In this document: one piece after another, positions 11,580 through 25,400 of the stretch | How the letters are laid out: each line of letters opens with the position of its first letter | Position numbering within the stretch: the stretch's first letter is position 1 | Source: Erythrophleum ivorense | Lineage: Eukaryota; Streptophyta; Magnoliopsida; Fabales; Fabaceae | Length of the DNA stretch: 64,000 nt | NCBI GenBank assembly: GCA_026724425.1 | Contig: JAIUCV010000352.1 | Span: forward strand, 806,001-870,000 | Reading direction: 5' to 3' | Made by a program: the position numbers and the translations under genes | The notes under the pieces: generated by a model | The model's database searches: none | What the model saw: only the letters and a program-made list of their open reading frames with translations | What the model was told of the DNA's origin: nothing

Positions 11580-14500
11580 TGTAACACCATATTCATTAAG
11601 CCCATTTCATCTCATTTCTAGCCACCCTTCCTTGAGTCACACAAGTTCATAGGAAAAATTCATTAAAAAAGTGGATTATTTTTATGTTACGTCATGGATA
11701 AATTTTTCATTTCATGTCTCATAGACCATGTGAACTCATTCATCTTATTCTCATATTTAAATACACAAATACAACTCAAAACCATCTCAAGAAGTGGCTA
11801 AAAACTCGAGGTCATAAAACATATATATAAAAATTGCATGTGCAGCCTCGAATTCATGGGCTAGTTTTCTGTCATCAAATTTGAAAATTCATAAATAATT
11901 CTATAAAAATTAAAATCAAGAACACTATACCATTTTGGAAAAATAAAGATGTCTAATTTATGCTAAAAATAATTTCAAACCACAATTAGGACGTCTAACA
12001 ACTAGAAATTGATGGAATAGTAACCAAGGTCGCCTATCACTATTGGTACTATCATAAAACTTCAAAAATTCATATCTCCCTGCTCAAATATCCAATTAGA
12101 GTGATCTTGGTGGCTATAGAAAGATAATCATGTCTAATTTAGACTTGTAAAATTTCATGAGCATTGGATACCATTTAGCCCTTGAATAACATAGGAGAAG
12201 AAAATGACTATATGAACAATAACCATATCGGAATAGCTAAAATTTGACAATTTTGAAAATTCATAATTAATTTCATAGAGCTCTAAATAATCTAGTCTTT
12301 AGTTTCCAAAAAATATTTGGATGAGATCTATATGCATGCCTAATTTCATGGGTAAATTCATTCATTTGGTCAGAATGTGCTATAGGTTTGTAAAATGGCA
12401 ACTTTTGTGTCTTATAAGGGTCTTAAATGGTTTAAATCCACTTCTAAAACATCCATGGCCACTTAAGCACATGGGAAAGTACCAAATGGTCTATAAACAT
12501 GTCACAAAGGTGAAAAAACCCAAATTTCACAAACTCACACTCTCACCCCAAGGTATACACAAGAATACATATGCTTCATCTTGTCATTCAATGCCCAAAA
12601 ATTGCTATATCATGCATATAACATCAAATCTCATTTATACACAATATATTCATATATTTACATGTGTTCATGAGGTTATACATCATATATAATAAGGGAT
12701 TACATTATATGCCATTTATATGGCTACAAAATGGGCATTTTCACACACTTTGTTGTCAAACTCTCTTCTTCAAGCTTGGTGGCTCCCATCATGTTAGACA
12801 AATAGGGAGGAAGGGATGAGATTTTAGGAACCCCAATAGCTCTTCTCCCTTTCAACCACACATAAAGAATGCTAATCTAAGTCTAAAAATGCATGCATGA
12901 ATATCATAGAGTGTATGATCATTCATAAAACTTTCCTTACATTCAAGAAGTCCTACATAGCATACATAGATTTTCCAAGAAGATGGTTTAGCCTTACCCA
13001 CTTCTCTTGGGGGATTTTGGACTTGCCTCACCCATTCTCTTAAAGGGTTCTTGACTAAGCCTCACTCTTTGGAAACTTTTGGCTTATCTCACCCATTCTT
13101 CAAGGTTCTTGGCTCATCGTCACCATTGCTAGGGGGCTTTGGCTTTACCACACTGAAACAAACCAAAATATATTCGTAAAACATCAATCAAGTGCATAAC
13201 AAAGCATCATGGTACCATGGCATATAGATACATGCTAGAGTAACTTTCATGGCTTAAAACATAGATGCACACATTCAAAGACAAGATAAGCATCCACTCT
13301 CATGCATGAGAGAAAGAAGAGAGAGCCACCTTGTACATAAGAACACACTTTCTTCCTTGGAAAAGCTTCCTCTCCCTTGGCCAAACACCCACAAAGAGGT
13401 GGAGCTTGATTCCTTTGGCCTAGACATATCATATGGAAGCCAATTACATTCTTGGAACTATTTCTAAAGCTACACATGCACTTAAAAAGCTAAATTGCTT
13501 CTAAGGTTCTATTATAGTTCCATAAGGCACCTAATGAAACAACCTTGGAAAAACATGATCTTGTCTCCATTTTCTCCCTTAATCTATGACTCTTGACTCC
13601 ATTTAGACTCCTTGGAGCCATCACACATTCATTGGAAGGAGCCTAGTTAGGTGTTGCTTTATTATACTACAATATGAAACCTATATCTCCATTTCACTTT
13701 CTAGGCTTCCTAATTTTTTTTCAAAGCTTTCTCTCATATTCTCCTATCATATATGATACAAAACTAAGCTGAGAAGAAATTAAAACACTCCTGAGGTGCA
13801 TCAACCCTCCTTGGTTGAGGCTATGCTTCCAATTAGCACTAATGGAGTTTGTTTGATTTCTTTGATGGGAAAAGCATGTGGGAGGCTTCCTTGATGTCTT
13901 AAGGACTCACATAAACTCTTAGACACCTTAAATTATGGCTAGAAAGCTTCCTACAAATCAAGGTGCAAGTGAAACCCTAGGCTAGACATCTTATAAATCA
14001 ATTATTCTTTCTTGGATTTCTTTGCATATTCTTGTTTCCCATACTCTAAATCCTAGGATTTATCCTTGGTTTGGTTCAAAAATAACTTCCTCTTGGCTAT
14101 CCATATATGGGGCGAAATACTCAAGAAGTGGAACAAAGAGGATCAAGTATAGAAGTAGCAAAATACCTTATTTTCCTAGCCTTTCTTGGATGCTTCTTCC
14201 TTGGCTTGAATTCTCCTCTTGAAACTCAAATTTTCCCCCCTTGTTCTGACCTTAAAACAGACCCAAATACATCACTAAATCCATAGAAAGAAAGAAGAGA
14301 AGGAGGAGAGCAAGATTGGTGAAGGAAAAAGCATGAAAAGCCATGGATTTTCTTACCCTTTTGCTTGGTTTTCTCTTCCCTTCTTCCTCCCACTTGGTGC
14401 ACCACTTCAAGGATCTTAGGGTTCTATTTTGGTGTAGAGGAAAGTTAGCCAAGGAGATTGATAAATGCTATTTTTATATCTTCTTTTCCTCCTAACTTGG

Positions 14501-17500
14501 GCATTTTAATGATTAAATATGGCTCTAAGACTTCAATTAGATAAGATTTTATTTTAAGTGGTCATTTCTATATTTTAGGAATTTATTTGCAAATTATTGG
14601 TTTTTAATGCTTAAATTTATCTTAAATAACTTTTGTGAATATTCCTATTTGATTTTTCTCACTTCTTTGTGCAGAATTTTAATATGTAATTGGAGTTTTG
14701 AATAGAAAATTAAATTGAAGAAAAGCAAGAGAAGAGATGGGCCTTAAGTGTGTTAGTGTGCAATCTCAAGAGCTTCAAGAATTTCAATAGGAATTAAAGC
14801 TTGAATGAACTTTTCCATGGAACCCACACACTTACATGAAGTCACGTGATCATCACACACATGCATGACTCAAGAGGAAAGAGCCACGAGGAATGAGCAA
14901 AAGAAGAACAACGAAAAAAGGTAAACTTAAGCTTGAGTTTACGTGGAAGGAGAAGGAAGAAGGAGGCTTGAGTGCTCATGCAAACAGCAGCACACTCATT
15001 TAAAGTTTTAGAGGAATGAAAAAGGCAAAGCTACTGTTTTGGCGTGCAAAATGTGTAAAGAAAAATACTTCAAAGAAGCCTCTGTTTTGGAGAGCTGCAT
15101 GAAGAGAACATACTTGAGCTGAATAGCCATGAATATCATGAAGACGTTGGAATGTTTGGAAGCTCCAGAACATGTAGAAGCTGAGCAGAAGATGTGGAAG
15201 AACAACGTAGGAAATGTGACGTGGGAAAGCTGCAGAATAACGAAGAAGAAGCAGATGCATGAATGCAGAATCTCTACGTGGAAAGGAGAAGTAACGTCCA
15301 GTTGTACGAGAAGCAAGGTTTTGATGTGGGTTCTGGTTCAAATGGAAAACAAGTGCCACGGGTCTTGAGCTTAAATAGAATAAGCAAAACAGAGGTTCAG
15401 AACAAGATGAATGATTGAAGGAGCAGCCGTGTAGGAATAATCAAGGATGTGTGAGCTGGAAGGTGCTAAAGTAACGAGCAAAACAGAGCATGCAAATAAA
15501 TGAAGGAAGCTCGAGCTTGCATGGAAAGAAAAGAGGAAAAGCAACACGTATTCAATGGTGCATGAAGCAAGAAGAAGAAGGTTTGAAGATGCTGTACACT
15601 TGAGCTTGAAAAGAAGAACATTTTGATGAGAGTTTCACGTGGAAACAAAGGAAGAACGAGCTAAACAACGCTGGACTGGGCAGAGGGGTGAGACGCACGA
15701 AGAAGCTTGCATGAGCTGAAACAATGAGCTAAAGAACACGTGATTAATGAAGCTTGAGAGCTGGAGAACATGCAACAGAAGCGAGAGGAAGGGAACACGT
15801 GAAGAGGAAAAGGTTGTGAATGAAAAGAATGAGCTGCAGTTTTAACGTGAAGAAGCTACAGAAACAGTAGAAGGAATTCATGTAGAATATAATATATTCA
15901 CAATGGGGCCTACTCTCATACACACATCCATGCAGCCTACTTTATATATACATGAAGAGATTCCACGTTAAGCTGATATGAAGGTGCATTAGGAGAACAT
16001 GTGAGTTGATAAATGAAGCACGTAAAAGAAGAGCAGTTAATAGGTGAAGGAGAAGAAGAGAAGCACGTGAATTTTAAAGGAGATAGAGGTTTCATTCTGC
16101 ACGCTTCCTTCATTCATTGGACACCCTCCATTCAAACCCACAATCCAATTCATTCACGCATCTATTTTTTTTGGAAACCATCATCTATATATTCATTCAT
16201 CCCATTCCATCGAAGGCACCATCCATTCCAATCATTCATCCATCCTGCGCCCTTAATCCACTCCATTCCATCATCCAACATCCCATGAAGTTCTAATCTA
16301 TCTTGAGGCTAGCTAGGAGGAAGCTCTTGGTGCAAGCTTGAATCCATGGAGAAGACTCAGAATTTTGGCTAATGATTTCTCTATTTTCCTACACCCTTTC
16401 TCTTTGATTTATTGTCTTGGTTAAGTTATATTTGATGGGGAATTTGTGTAACTGTAATTAGTGGTTAGTTAGACACTAATTAGGGAACTTTTTTTTTTGA
16501 TTAATTGATCTGATTAATTTCAATATTATCTGAATTCCCATGTGTGCTTCGAAGGTGTTCGATAAAATACATGAGTGAAATTATATGTTTAATTGTTTAA
16601 TTTAAGGATTCCTTAATGTTTAGTTGGTTAATTAAATATTTAGGATGATTCAGAGGCTAATCAATTAGTTAATCAATCAAATTGAGTGTTCAAGATCTTA
16701 AAGACAAGATTTAAACAGTTTAATATGGGATTGAGGTCTCAATTCAATGTTAGATCGTTAATCTCTTGAATCTTGAGTGGTAACCTAAGATAATTTATTA
16801 TGAACACCAATTAGGAACTCTTAGGCCAAAATTAATCACAATTGGATTAGGATAAGGATAGTGGATACCAAGGGACGAATCCAAAGCTAGTCACAAGACC
16901 ATCTTTCACCCATAATTCACCCAATTAGGTAGAATTTAATAATTTAAATTCAATTTAGTTTTAGGTTAGTTTGATTCAATTTAAACCCTCTTTAGTTTAG
17001 AAATTTTAGAGTCTTTTAACATTTGAAAAACTCAATTAGGCATTGAACTCCAATCCCAAGGGAAATGACCTAGGTTGTGCCATTAACTACATATTTTATC
17101 AACCTAGTATTATTTTGAGGGTTGCGCGATGAGCCACTCAGAGATAGGAAGAAGGGGGCGTGCTATATATAGGCTAGGGACCTATTTAAGATATTTCAAA
17201 TTTTCAATTTTGCCCTTTATTTTTGGCTTTTTTGTTTTAGGCTCATTTCACCTACTTTTCGAGAACCATCTTTCCTATCATAAAATTTGGGTTCTCTAAC
17301 TTATAAAATACCTTTGGAATCACTCAAATTGGATCTAAAACCTTCCTAAACGAAAGGGTTAAAGTTCGGGTCCCTCAACATTCTAAATCATAAACCGGAG
17401 GGATTTAAACCGTTATAGGGGTTCCTCTAGTTTTTAGGGTCTCTAAGAAACCTGAGAAACTCATTTTTTTCATTTAAAAATCCCTCCTATGATTTTTCCA

Positions 17501-17742
17501 AAAAGTGCCCAAAGTTACAAAATGCCACTACATCTTCATTGAATTTCGTCTGGTTATTCTGGCTTCGTTTTCAGTGCACCTCTAACCTTGGATCCTTATT
17601 ATTTAAGGTCTAGATTTCTAATTTTATTGGACCTCAAATTATTCTATTTGTGGGACTTTTTTTTGTATCCGGTGAATTAAGTACATTTACAGAGAAACTG
17701 GGCATTACATTTCTCACATTTACAGAGGTGCCAGATGTTACA
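11580..17742 (-). repeat. Right (5') LTR of E1, split by a solo LTR
   Basis: It starts TGTAACACCATATTC and ends GTGCCAGATGTTACA as read on the plus strand. Removing the insert 14459-17145 leaves about 3.48 kb, close to the other R1 LTRs. The frames of 123 codons at 12321 and 76 codons at 13247 lie inside it; they are not conserved in the other R1 copies and are taken as chance. Confidence 0.75.
14459..17140. mobile_element. Solo LTR of an unrelated family, duplication GAGAT
   Basis: A 2682-base sequence starting TGATAAATGC and ending GATGAGCCACTCA sits in the right LTR of E1. GAGAT occurs at 14454-14458 and 17141-17145, a perfect five-base duplication. Removing it restores the R1 text seen at 2764-2800. 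Its left and centre are GA-rich (14870-16080), followed by a pyrimidine-rich stretch full of CATTC/CCATC words (16090-16290). Several overlapping frames of 60-119 codons on both strands (15000-15650, 16013-16288) show no known domain and are best read as chance. No internal region is seen, so a solo LTR is the simplest reading. Confidence 0.75.
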
Positions 17743-19378
17743 CCTCACACACACACTTGGAGGAGGCTTTATTTGCTTGGCTTAAACACATTAAACAAGA
17801 CACAAACACATCAATGGAACCATCTCTAGCCTCACATAAAGTCTGCACAAGCTACTTCTAGCTTATGGCATGCTTATGGTTCGATACAAGGGCATAATGA
17901 AGAAACACCTATAATTCATCATCTTGGCTCCAATTTCTCCCGTAATCTAAGTCACATGGCTCCATTTAAACTCATTAGAGTCATCACAAACTCATTTCTA
18001 GGAGCCAAATATCAAGTTGCTTCTTTATACCTTAAGGAACATTAAACTTCCAACTTTCAAAATATGGTTTCTAAATTCAAACCAATAGTTCTTTTGGTAT
18101 TTATTATTCATTTCTAAATCATTTATATCATTGTAATTAAGAAAAACTCTCTCTAGGTGTTGTCTTTCATGCTTGGCCAAGACATAAAACCAAGCGAGAG
18201 CCTATGGAGTTTTGTTAATTTTCCTAGGGAATTTACCACTTGTTAAGCTTCCTAAATGTCTTGAGAACTCAAACATGCTCTTACACAAATTAAATCATCA
18301 CTAGAAAGTTTTATAAATCTCTAGGTGCAATCAAAACCCTAATTTTCACAACTTGTTATCTATGGGTTCTTTTTGAACCTATTACTTTCATATGATTCCT
18401 TACGCTTCAAAACCCTAATTTCTAGCAAGTTTAGATCAAAATAAAACTCCTTACATAGACCCCTTGTTCTAGCTGAAATAGTGCACACAAGAAGAAGCCA
18501 AGAAAAAGTAATTTCAACCATAGTTTCTTACCTTGTTTCAAAGCTCACAAGATGCATGTTCTTATACTTCCAAGAATTTCCCCAATTCCTCTCTTTCCTC
18601 TACTGAATCAGCCACAAAATAGTACCAATTAAGTCACCAAAACCATAAGAAGAGAGAGGAGAAGTTTAGTGAAGGAAGAAGCATAAAAAAGTAGCTAAAT
18701 CTTACACTTTCAATGCTTGATTCTCTTTCCTTTGCTTTCTCTTCTTGTGCACCACTTTAAGCTTCTCTTGGATCTATTTTGGACTAGAGGAAAGTCAGTT
18801 AGGGTGTTGGGCAAAAGTGGGACGTGATATAAGGACCAAGAGGGCTCAATTATAACATTTTTAAAAATTTCAATTTAGTCCCTAAACTTGATTCTTTCCA
18901 TTTAGGTTCATTTCAACTCTTTTTTTAGAACAATATTTTCCATCATAGAATTGGGTCCTCTAATTTATAAAATGCCTTTGTTTTCACCCAAATTAGATTT
19001 AAAACCTTACCGAACCATTCGATCAAAGTTTTGGTCAACTGACATTCTAAAATGCATATCAGAAGGGTTTTGGCCATTTTAGAGGTTCTTATGATTTTTA
19101 GGGCCTTTGAAAAGCTTGAAAAACTCAAAATTTTCATTTAAAAATCCCTCCTTTGAGTTTTTCAAAAGTTACCTAAATTTATAAAAATTTCATTGGCCTC
19201 TGTAACTCTTCGTTTGGCTATTTTGGCTCTGGTTTCAGGCTAACCTTAGACCTTAAACCACATTTTAAGATGTCCCAATTAATATCTTGATCTCATTTAG
19301 ACTTAATTTTCTTTGCTTTAGGGTGTTCCCATATCAATTTTTTAGGTTCAATTCAGTTTCTAAATTACCAGTTATTAT
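17743..19378 (-). repeat. Remnant of an older R1-like LTR, right part
   Basis: Starting abruptly at the right edge of E1, this segment follows the R1 LTR from about its midpoint: a CACACACACTTGGAGG-like phrase comparable to 5770, AAACTCATTAGAGTCATCACA near 17968, and an oligonucleotide-rich zone before 18800. It is much more diverged than the E1 and E2 copies. It appears to be the LTR into which E1 inserted. The end near 19378 (ACCAGTTATTAT) is approximate. Confidence 0.6.
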
Positions 19379-21845
19379 AAGGAAGCCAATTGTACCACAA
19401 GAAATTACAAGAAGAGAGCCTTCAAATGAGGTATGTATTAAGTTAGAACAATTGCTTTTCTTTTAGCTCCAAGTGCTTCATCGATTTGGCCTAGAGAGAG
19501 TGTGTGAGGAAGAGACTTTGGCTCAATGAACACTTGAGAGTAATAAGGCTTTTCAATGGCGTAGAGTGAAATTATACAAATGGAATTCCATGAAAAGCTA
19601 TACAAATCAAGTTAGGGCACCTAGGGTTCCATTTGCACCATGGAATATATAGAACCCTAGGAAGATGTTTTAAGGCACCTAAGACCTAACTTGAACTAAA
19701 AAAGAGCCAAGGATACTCCACAAGTATCAAATTCCCCAAGAGAAAGATAAAGGTCCCATTATGCTATAAATGGTGCATTGTTTCTGCCTAAAAGGGAATG
19801 GAGCACCTAAAGAGTGCGTTCATGAGTTCCATGCTTTTAAGAGGTCTGAATATGAATAATGGACACTAATGGAACCATTGCAATGAATTTAAGAACCTTA
19901 TTTTGAAAAGTGAAATTGTATGGTTTATAAAGGGCCTAGCAAAATAACTTCGGATTTGGCTTGTTGTAGCTTGCATGTGATAGCCCTAACAAGTTTCATT
20001 AGAGTCATATAGCTCATATAAAGTGAGGTTTTGAAGCTTAGAAAGTGAGTTATAAAATTGCTACCTAATGGGCCTAAAATGATTCGAGATAACATTTTAA
20101 GTTGTAAGAGATTTGAGAGCTAGTAATGTGAGTTAGAATGAGTCTTGATAAGTTATCTTGTATTGTAAATTAACGTATGTAGGTCGACTAGTTCAATTCC
20201 ATCCAATTATGTGTATGTACCTAAGAAAAGGTAAGGATAGGAGAGAATAAGGGAGTTAGTGGCATCAAGGGTCTTAGTCTTTATAAGATATCTCCTTATC
20301 TTGCATGCATTTGAATGTTTGAATGAGTTGAAATGCTTGTATGCTTAATTATTTGATTTTATGAGTTATGACTTGAATTGGCTTTTATTTTGAGCTTTAT
20401 ACATATATGATGTTATGTTTCAGCTCCTAGCTCTTATGGTAGGGAATTAAGTGTAGTAATTCTTCCTTACCCTAAAGTTAACTTAATTGAGGCCAGTCAG
20501 TATGTTTTTATGTCATGGCTAGATAGGAGTTAAAGTTTCATGCCAATTTTTATGTTTAAGTTACTTGAGGGACATAGCCTCCATGTATGTATTTCCTCAT
20601 TTGCATTCATTGTATATATTGATCTGATTGAGATTTGCTATTGAGATTCTCCTAAGAATCTCACTCCCATTACTTCTCCTTAACCATGATAGTACATCCA
20701 TCAAAGACAAAGAACCTGAGAAGCATTAAAGCCTAAGAATGATGTAATAAAAGCAAGAGTTCTTTCATGTTATAATTAGTGATGAACCATGTATATATGA
20801 TGAGATTATGCAATGGAAAACCATGATTAAGCTTAAGAATATGTATATGTATGATGTTGATGCCAAGCTTGTATCTAGAATTTATTTGCATATGATAGTT
20901 AATATATGCTATGGAAACTAAAGAGATAACAATGATACACTTTATGATTATATGACATGACATCTTGTATATAGTGTTGTGAGAATGAATGTAGACCAAT
21001 TAGAGGTGCTTATAAGAACAGGGGACCTATTATGCCATGATAACCACTAAGGGTTCCATGTGTAAGTAAACAAGTGAGGTTGTGATTTTTGGTAGCTAAC
21101 CTTATTTCATGTAATGGTTCTTATGAAAATGATGTATGGATAGATTAAAATTTGCTCAAAATAAGAGATTGCAACTTAGGGGCCAAATGGACCACTTGGG
21201 AACCAAATTTTAATCCAAATGAGCCATAAATTGCACTTCTATCCTTGATAGTTCAAATGAAATAGTTTGGAGTTGAAATTTAGCAAGCCCTTAGAGAATT
21301 TATAGAACTTTCTAATGAGCTAAAGATTGTAATTTTGGGTGCTCTATATAACATTTGGTGAATTTGTGAAATTAGTGCAGAATTATAGAATTGTGTAGTA
21401 ATGTCCATACTGTAATAGCCACGGATTTCATGTTTTTCAAAGGCCAAATGGATTCATTGTTACTTAAAATTTTTACAGCATAAATTTCAAATTATAAGTT
21501 TTCCATAAACACATAATTTGCATAAATCAGAGTTGTATAGCCAAAGTTATGAATTTTGGAAATTTAGACCCTATTATGTCAAAATGGTCAAAATGGGCTA
21601 TATAGCTTCCATATGCAAAATAGGTCTCTTATTTTGGTCCTATGGATCAAAACAAACTTGTCTATAGAAACCACAAGTGAACAAGAAAAGGAATTAAAAT
21701 TTGACCCCTGCAATTTTAGTTGGTGTACAAAAAAGGCTAAAATCGCTACCATAAATTTGGTAACGATTATGAATTTGTTGCTATAAGAATGGAATGATAT
21801 GAGATTAGCTATATAATGCATGTTATGACACTAGAGATATTACAA
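19379..21845 (+). repeat. Ancient, diverged R1-like LTR copy, opposite orientation
   Basis: Landmarks match the plus-oriented copy at 44672-48347 in the same order: GCTATTGAGATTCTCCTAAG at 20638 (compare 46891), a CCAAATGGACCACTTGGG phrase at 21183 (compare 42947 in the other plus copy), and a CCTTAGAGAATTTATAGAAC stretch near 21290 (compare 47408). The end GATATTACA at about 21837 resembles the R1 end GGTGTTACA. Divergence is high and the left boundary is uncertain. No credible gene. Confidence 0.5.
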
Positions 21846-22413
21846 AAGCAACAAAAAATTATAACTTTTAAATTAGACATACCAAAAATTTAATAATTAA
21901 TTCTTAAATTAAACACGTCATAATTTATTTCTAATACCTTAAAAAAAAGTTCAATTTCTTAACGTTTTAGGTGATCCACATGGCCTATGTTTATGCATAT
22001 AGTAGGGCATGTAAAGCTTTAATCATTATTTATTATCTAGAAGGAGCTACATGGCCCCATGCCTAGCTATAAGGCCGTGTAGCTACTTGCCCTTGGTCAT
22101 GTTGTTCAACATGGCCTGTGGCATGGCAACACACCCTATGTTACCCAACATTGGGATGGAAGGCATGTTGCTGTGTTTTGTTTCATTCCACCCACAATAA
22201 GTGCTCCCAATCCAAATTTTATCCATTTAAACCCCTTCTAAAAAATCAAGGGAGCTCATAAACAAAAATGATAGATTATTCCTTCCATCAATTCATGATT
22301 TATTCTAGTATAAAGTTCCCTTAAAATTTACAACACCACCCTCTATTAATTTAGGCAAAATAATGAGAATGAAGAAGAGCCCAAACTATAAAATCAAACA
22401 ATTTAACTATACC
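21846..22413. other. Unassigned DNA left of E2
   Basis: This stretch holds ACATGGCCCCATGCC and CAACATGGCCTGTGGCATGG type phrases (22050-22120) reminiscent of the CACGGCC-rich parts of Tekay-group LTRs, but too little to assign. It is contiguous with 34633 onward once E2 is removed. No gene is seen. Confidence 0.4.
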
Positions 22414-22418
22414 TCTTT

Positions 22419-25400
22419 TGTAACACCATAATTTCTTAGCCTTACTCATGCAATTCCTATGTCTCATGCCATGTACTTCATGAAAATCACAAGAAATGGC
22501 ATATTAAATATTGATTATTTTAGCGTTGTGTTACATATAAAATTTTCATTCGGGGTCTCGTGGACTAAGTGAGCTCATGTATCACATTCTCATATTTAAT
22601 TACGTAGATAGAACTCATTTCCATCACCAAAAGTTCCCTACAACTCGTGCAAGGTTGGAGGATGCATAAAATTCATAGTTGCAATTTCAGCCAGAAATTT
22701 CCACTTTCTATCACAAATTTTGGAAATTCATAACTATTTCTAGAAAAATATAAATCATACATTCTTTTTCATTATGGAAAGATACACATGTCTACTTTAT
22801 GCTAAAAATATGTCCAGGCTATGAAACATAACACAGAAGACGTTTGACATTCGAAAAAGTACAGAGGGCTGGCTGGTTATTGGTACTGTCATAGGTTTCT
22901 GCTAGAAATTTCAAAAATGTCCAATTAATTTTACAAAAATTCAATCCATACAAATGATACCAATCTAGAAATCTATAGATGTTAGCTAGAGGAAAAAAAT
23001 AACTCCAAACCAGTTTAGGCATGTCTAGGCATCAAAAACCAATCAAATAGTACCTGAGGTCAGTTTGGATACCTGATGCTGGACTAAAATTTCAAAATTA
23101 ATATCTCCCTCTCTAGACATCCAAATGGGGTGCTTCTAGTTGGCACAAGTCACTAGAAATGTCCAGTTTCTTTTTATAACATTTCGTAGCAATTGGACAT
23201 CATTTTCCCCTTGAGTGACAAAATTCATTTTTGGACCAGTGTGAACAGTAGACCAAACCAAATTCATAATTTTTTCCAACTTTCAAAATTCATCAAATAT
23301 TCCAAAAACCTTTAAAAATTATGTACTTTAACTCCCCAAAAACCTCTTAACAAGCTCTAAATATATGCCAAATCACAGATCAAGAAGGGCTCATTTGGAT
23401 AAAAAGTGGTATAGGTTTCTAATATGGTCAATTTTTGCTCTATATAAGATACCAAAGTGTCCAAATGACTTTCCTTGATATTTGGCACCTCTTGGGCAAG
23501 TTTAAAAGCATGAATGTGACTTGTATGAACTGCCCAAGTAGTTCCAAACCTCATGCATCTCAATTTGGCTATTCTACTTCCATTTTTACACTAATCCATT
23601 AAACCATTCGAGGGCCAAACTTGCCATTACATAACCAAAATACACATTTTCATACATATAGCCTTAAATCTCATTTGTAGATGATACATTAACATAATTA
23701 TACATGTTCATAATATCATAGGACATGTACAACCATAGATTACAACATTTGCCATTTATATGGCTTTAAAGAAATAAAATCTCTAGACTTTGATGTCATA
23801 CTCTCACCTCTCAAGTGATTGGCTCCTATTTCCTTACTCTCTTGGTCTACCTAGCACGTTAGAACATTGGAGAGGAGAGGATGAGATTCAAAGAATCCCA
23901 ATAGCTTAACTCCCATTCAATCACACATAAAGTATGCAATATAAGTCTTAAAAATGCATGCATTGACATGTCAACATATGTGAGCATTCAAGAAATATTC
24001 TTGACATTTGATCAAGTCATACATAGCATGCATATGTTTGCCAAGTAAGTGGATTAGTCTCACATATTCACTTGTGGATTTTGGACTTGCCTCGCCCATT
24101 CTTTAAGAGGTTCTTGGACTCAACCATGCTTTTGGGAGTCAACCTCACTTTTGGAAAACTCTTTACCTTGTCTTAACTAACTTTAAGGGGTTTTGGCTCA
24201 TCTTCACCATAGCTAGAGGGTTCTTGGCTTCTCCACGCTCAAGCAAACCAAAGGAAGCATATAAAACATCATTTGAATGCATAAAACATCATCATGGTAC
24301 CATGGAATGAGAGCTTATATTAAAATACTTTTCATAGCTTAAAACATACTTACACACATTCAAAAACAATGTAAGCACATATTCATGCATGAGAGAAGGT
24401 GGAGAGAGCTACCTTCCTTGCATTTACATGCTTTTTCCTCGAGTCTTGAATCCTTTCTCTTGACCTCATACACCTAAGAAGGTGGAGATCATTTCTGTTG
24501 GCCTAAACACAATTTATGGGAGCCAATTAGGTTCATGGAGTTAATTCTAAGGTCACACATCTTTCTTAAACACTAATTTGGTCTATTTACCCTTTATGGT
24601 TCCAAGAATGCACCAAATGAAGCAACATACATCAAATGAGTTCTAGGCTCCATTATTTCCTTTCATATATGATTTTTGACTCTTTTTAAGCCTCTTGGAG
24701 TCATCACACAATTAAAACAAAGAGCCTAATTACATGTTGCTTCTTTAAGTCATATTATAGAACCAAAGACACTAATTCATTCTCTAGGCCTCCAATTTTT
24801 TTTGAGCTTTTCTCTGATTTTCATTCATCATATATGACTCAAAAATGGGCTTGAAAGAATTTAAAACTCTCTCTAGGTGTCTCAACCCCCTTTGGTTGAG
24901 ACTATGGATCATTTAGCCTTCATAAAAGTTTGCTTTGTTTTCTACATGGAAGATGCATATGGGGAGACTCCTAGGGATCTTGGAAACTCATTTAAACATT
25001 CATTTAGGCATAGGAATAATTACATCAAATCAAATTTTCAAGGGAACCCATGAAACCCTAAGTTTGCCACCTTGAAAATCCATGGCCTTTTCTTGCATTT
25101 CTTTGCATATTCTTACTCTCCTCCCTTAAATTCATAGAATTCACCCTTGGTTCTACCCAAAATTCAAGCCCTCTTGTAGCTACATATATGGGGTGAAATA
25201 GGGAGAAGAACGGGGGAGGAATAGCTACCATGGGATGGAAGATTTACCTTGTTTTTCCTTGTTTTCTTACTTGATTCTTACTTTTCTTGCCCTCTTCTCT
25301 TCAAATCCGAATTTTCTCCTCTGTTCTTCCCTCAAAACAGATCTAAAAACTTCAATAAAACCATAGGAAGAAAACTCAAAAGGAAAGGAACAAGTTTAAA

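Larger units (their letters stand above)
2517..17742 (-). mobile_element. E1: non-coding R1-family LTR retrotransposon, nested and left-truncated
   Basis: E1 reads on the minus strand: right LTR 11580-17742 (its 5' LTR), internal region 7429-11579 plus 3381-3738, and left LTR fragment 2517-3380 (its 3' LTR). A primer-binding site follows the 5' LTR and a polypurine tract precedes the 3' LTR, which fixes the orientation. The internal region has no pol or gag motif that I can recognise, so E1 resembles a large non-autonomous derivative (LARD). Two later insertions interrupt it: a solo R1 LTR at 3744-7423 and an unrelated solo LTR at 14459-17140. Its 3' LTR is cut by the LTR ending at 2516. Right flank is CCTCA; the matching duplication lies outside the window. 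Confidence 0.75.

Noticed and set aside
15000..15368. Three overlapping frames (79, 102 and 119 codons) on both strands.
   Set aside because: They lie in the purine-rich body of a solo LTR, overlap each other, and show no recognisable domain.
2517..17742. Reading the LTR-internal-LTR-internal-LTR order as a tandem array made by unequal recombination.
   Set aside because: The CATGT duplication around 3744-7423 and contiguity of its flanks with E2 show a nested insertion.
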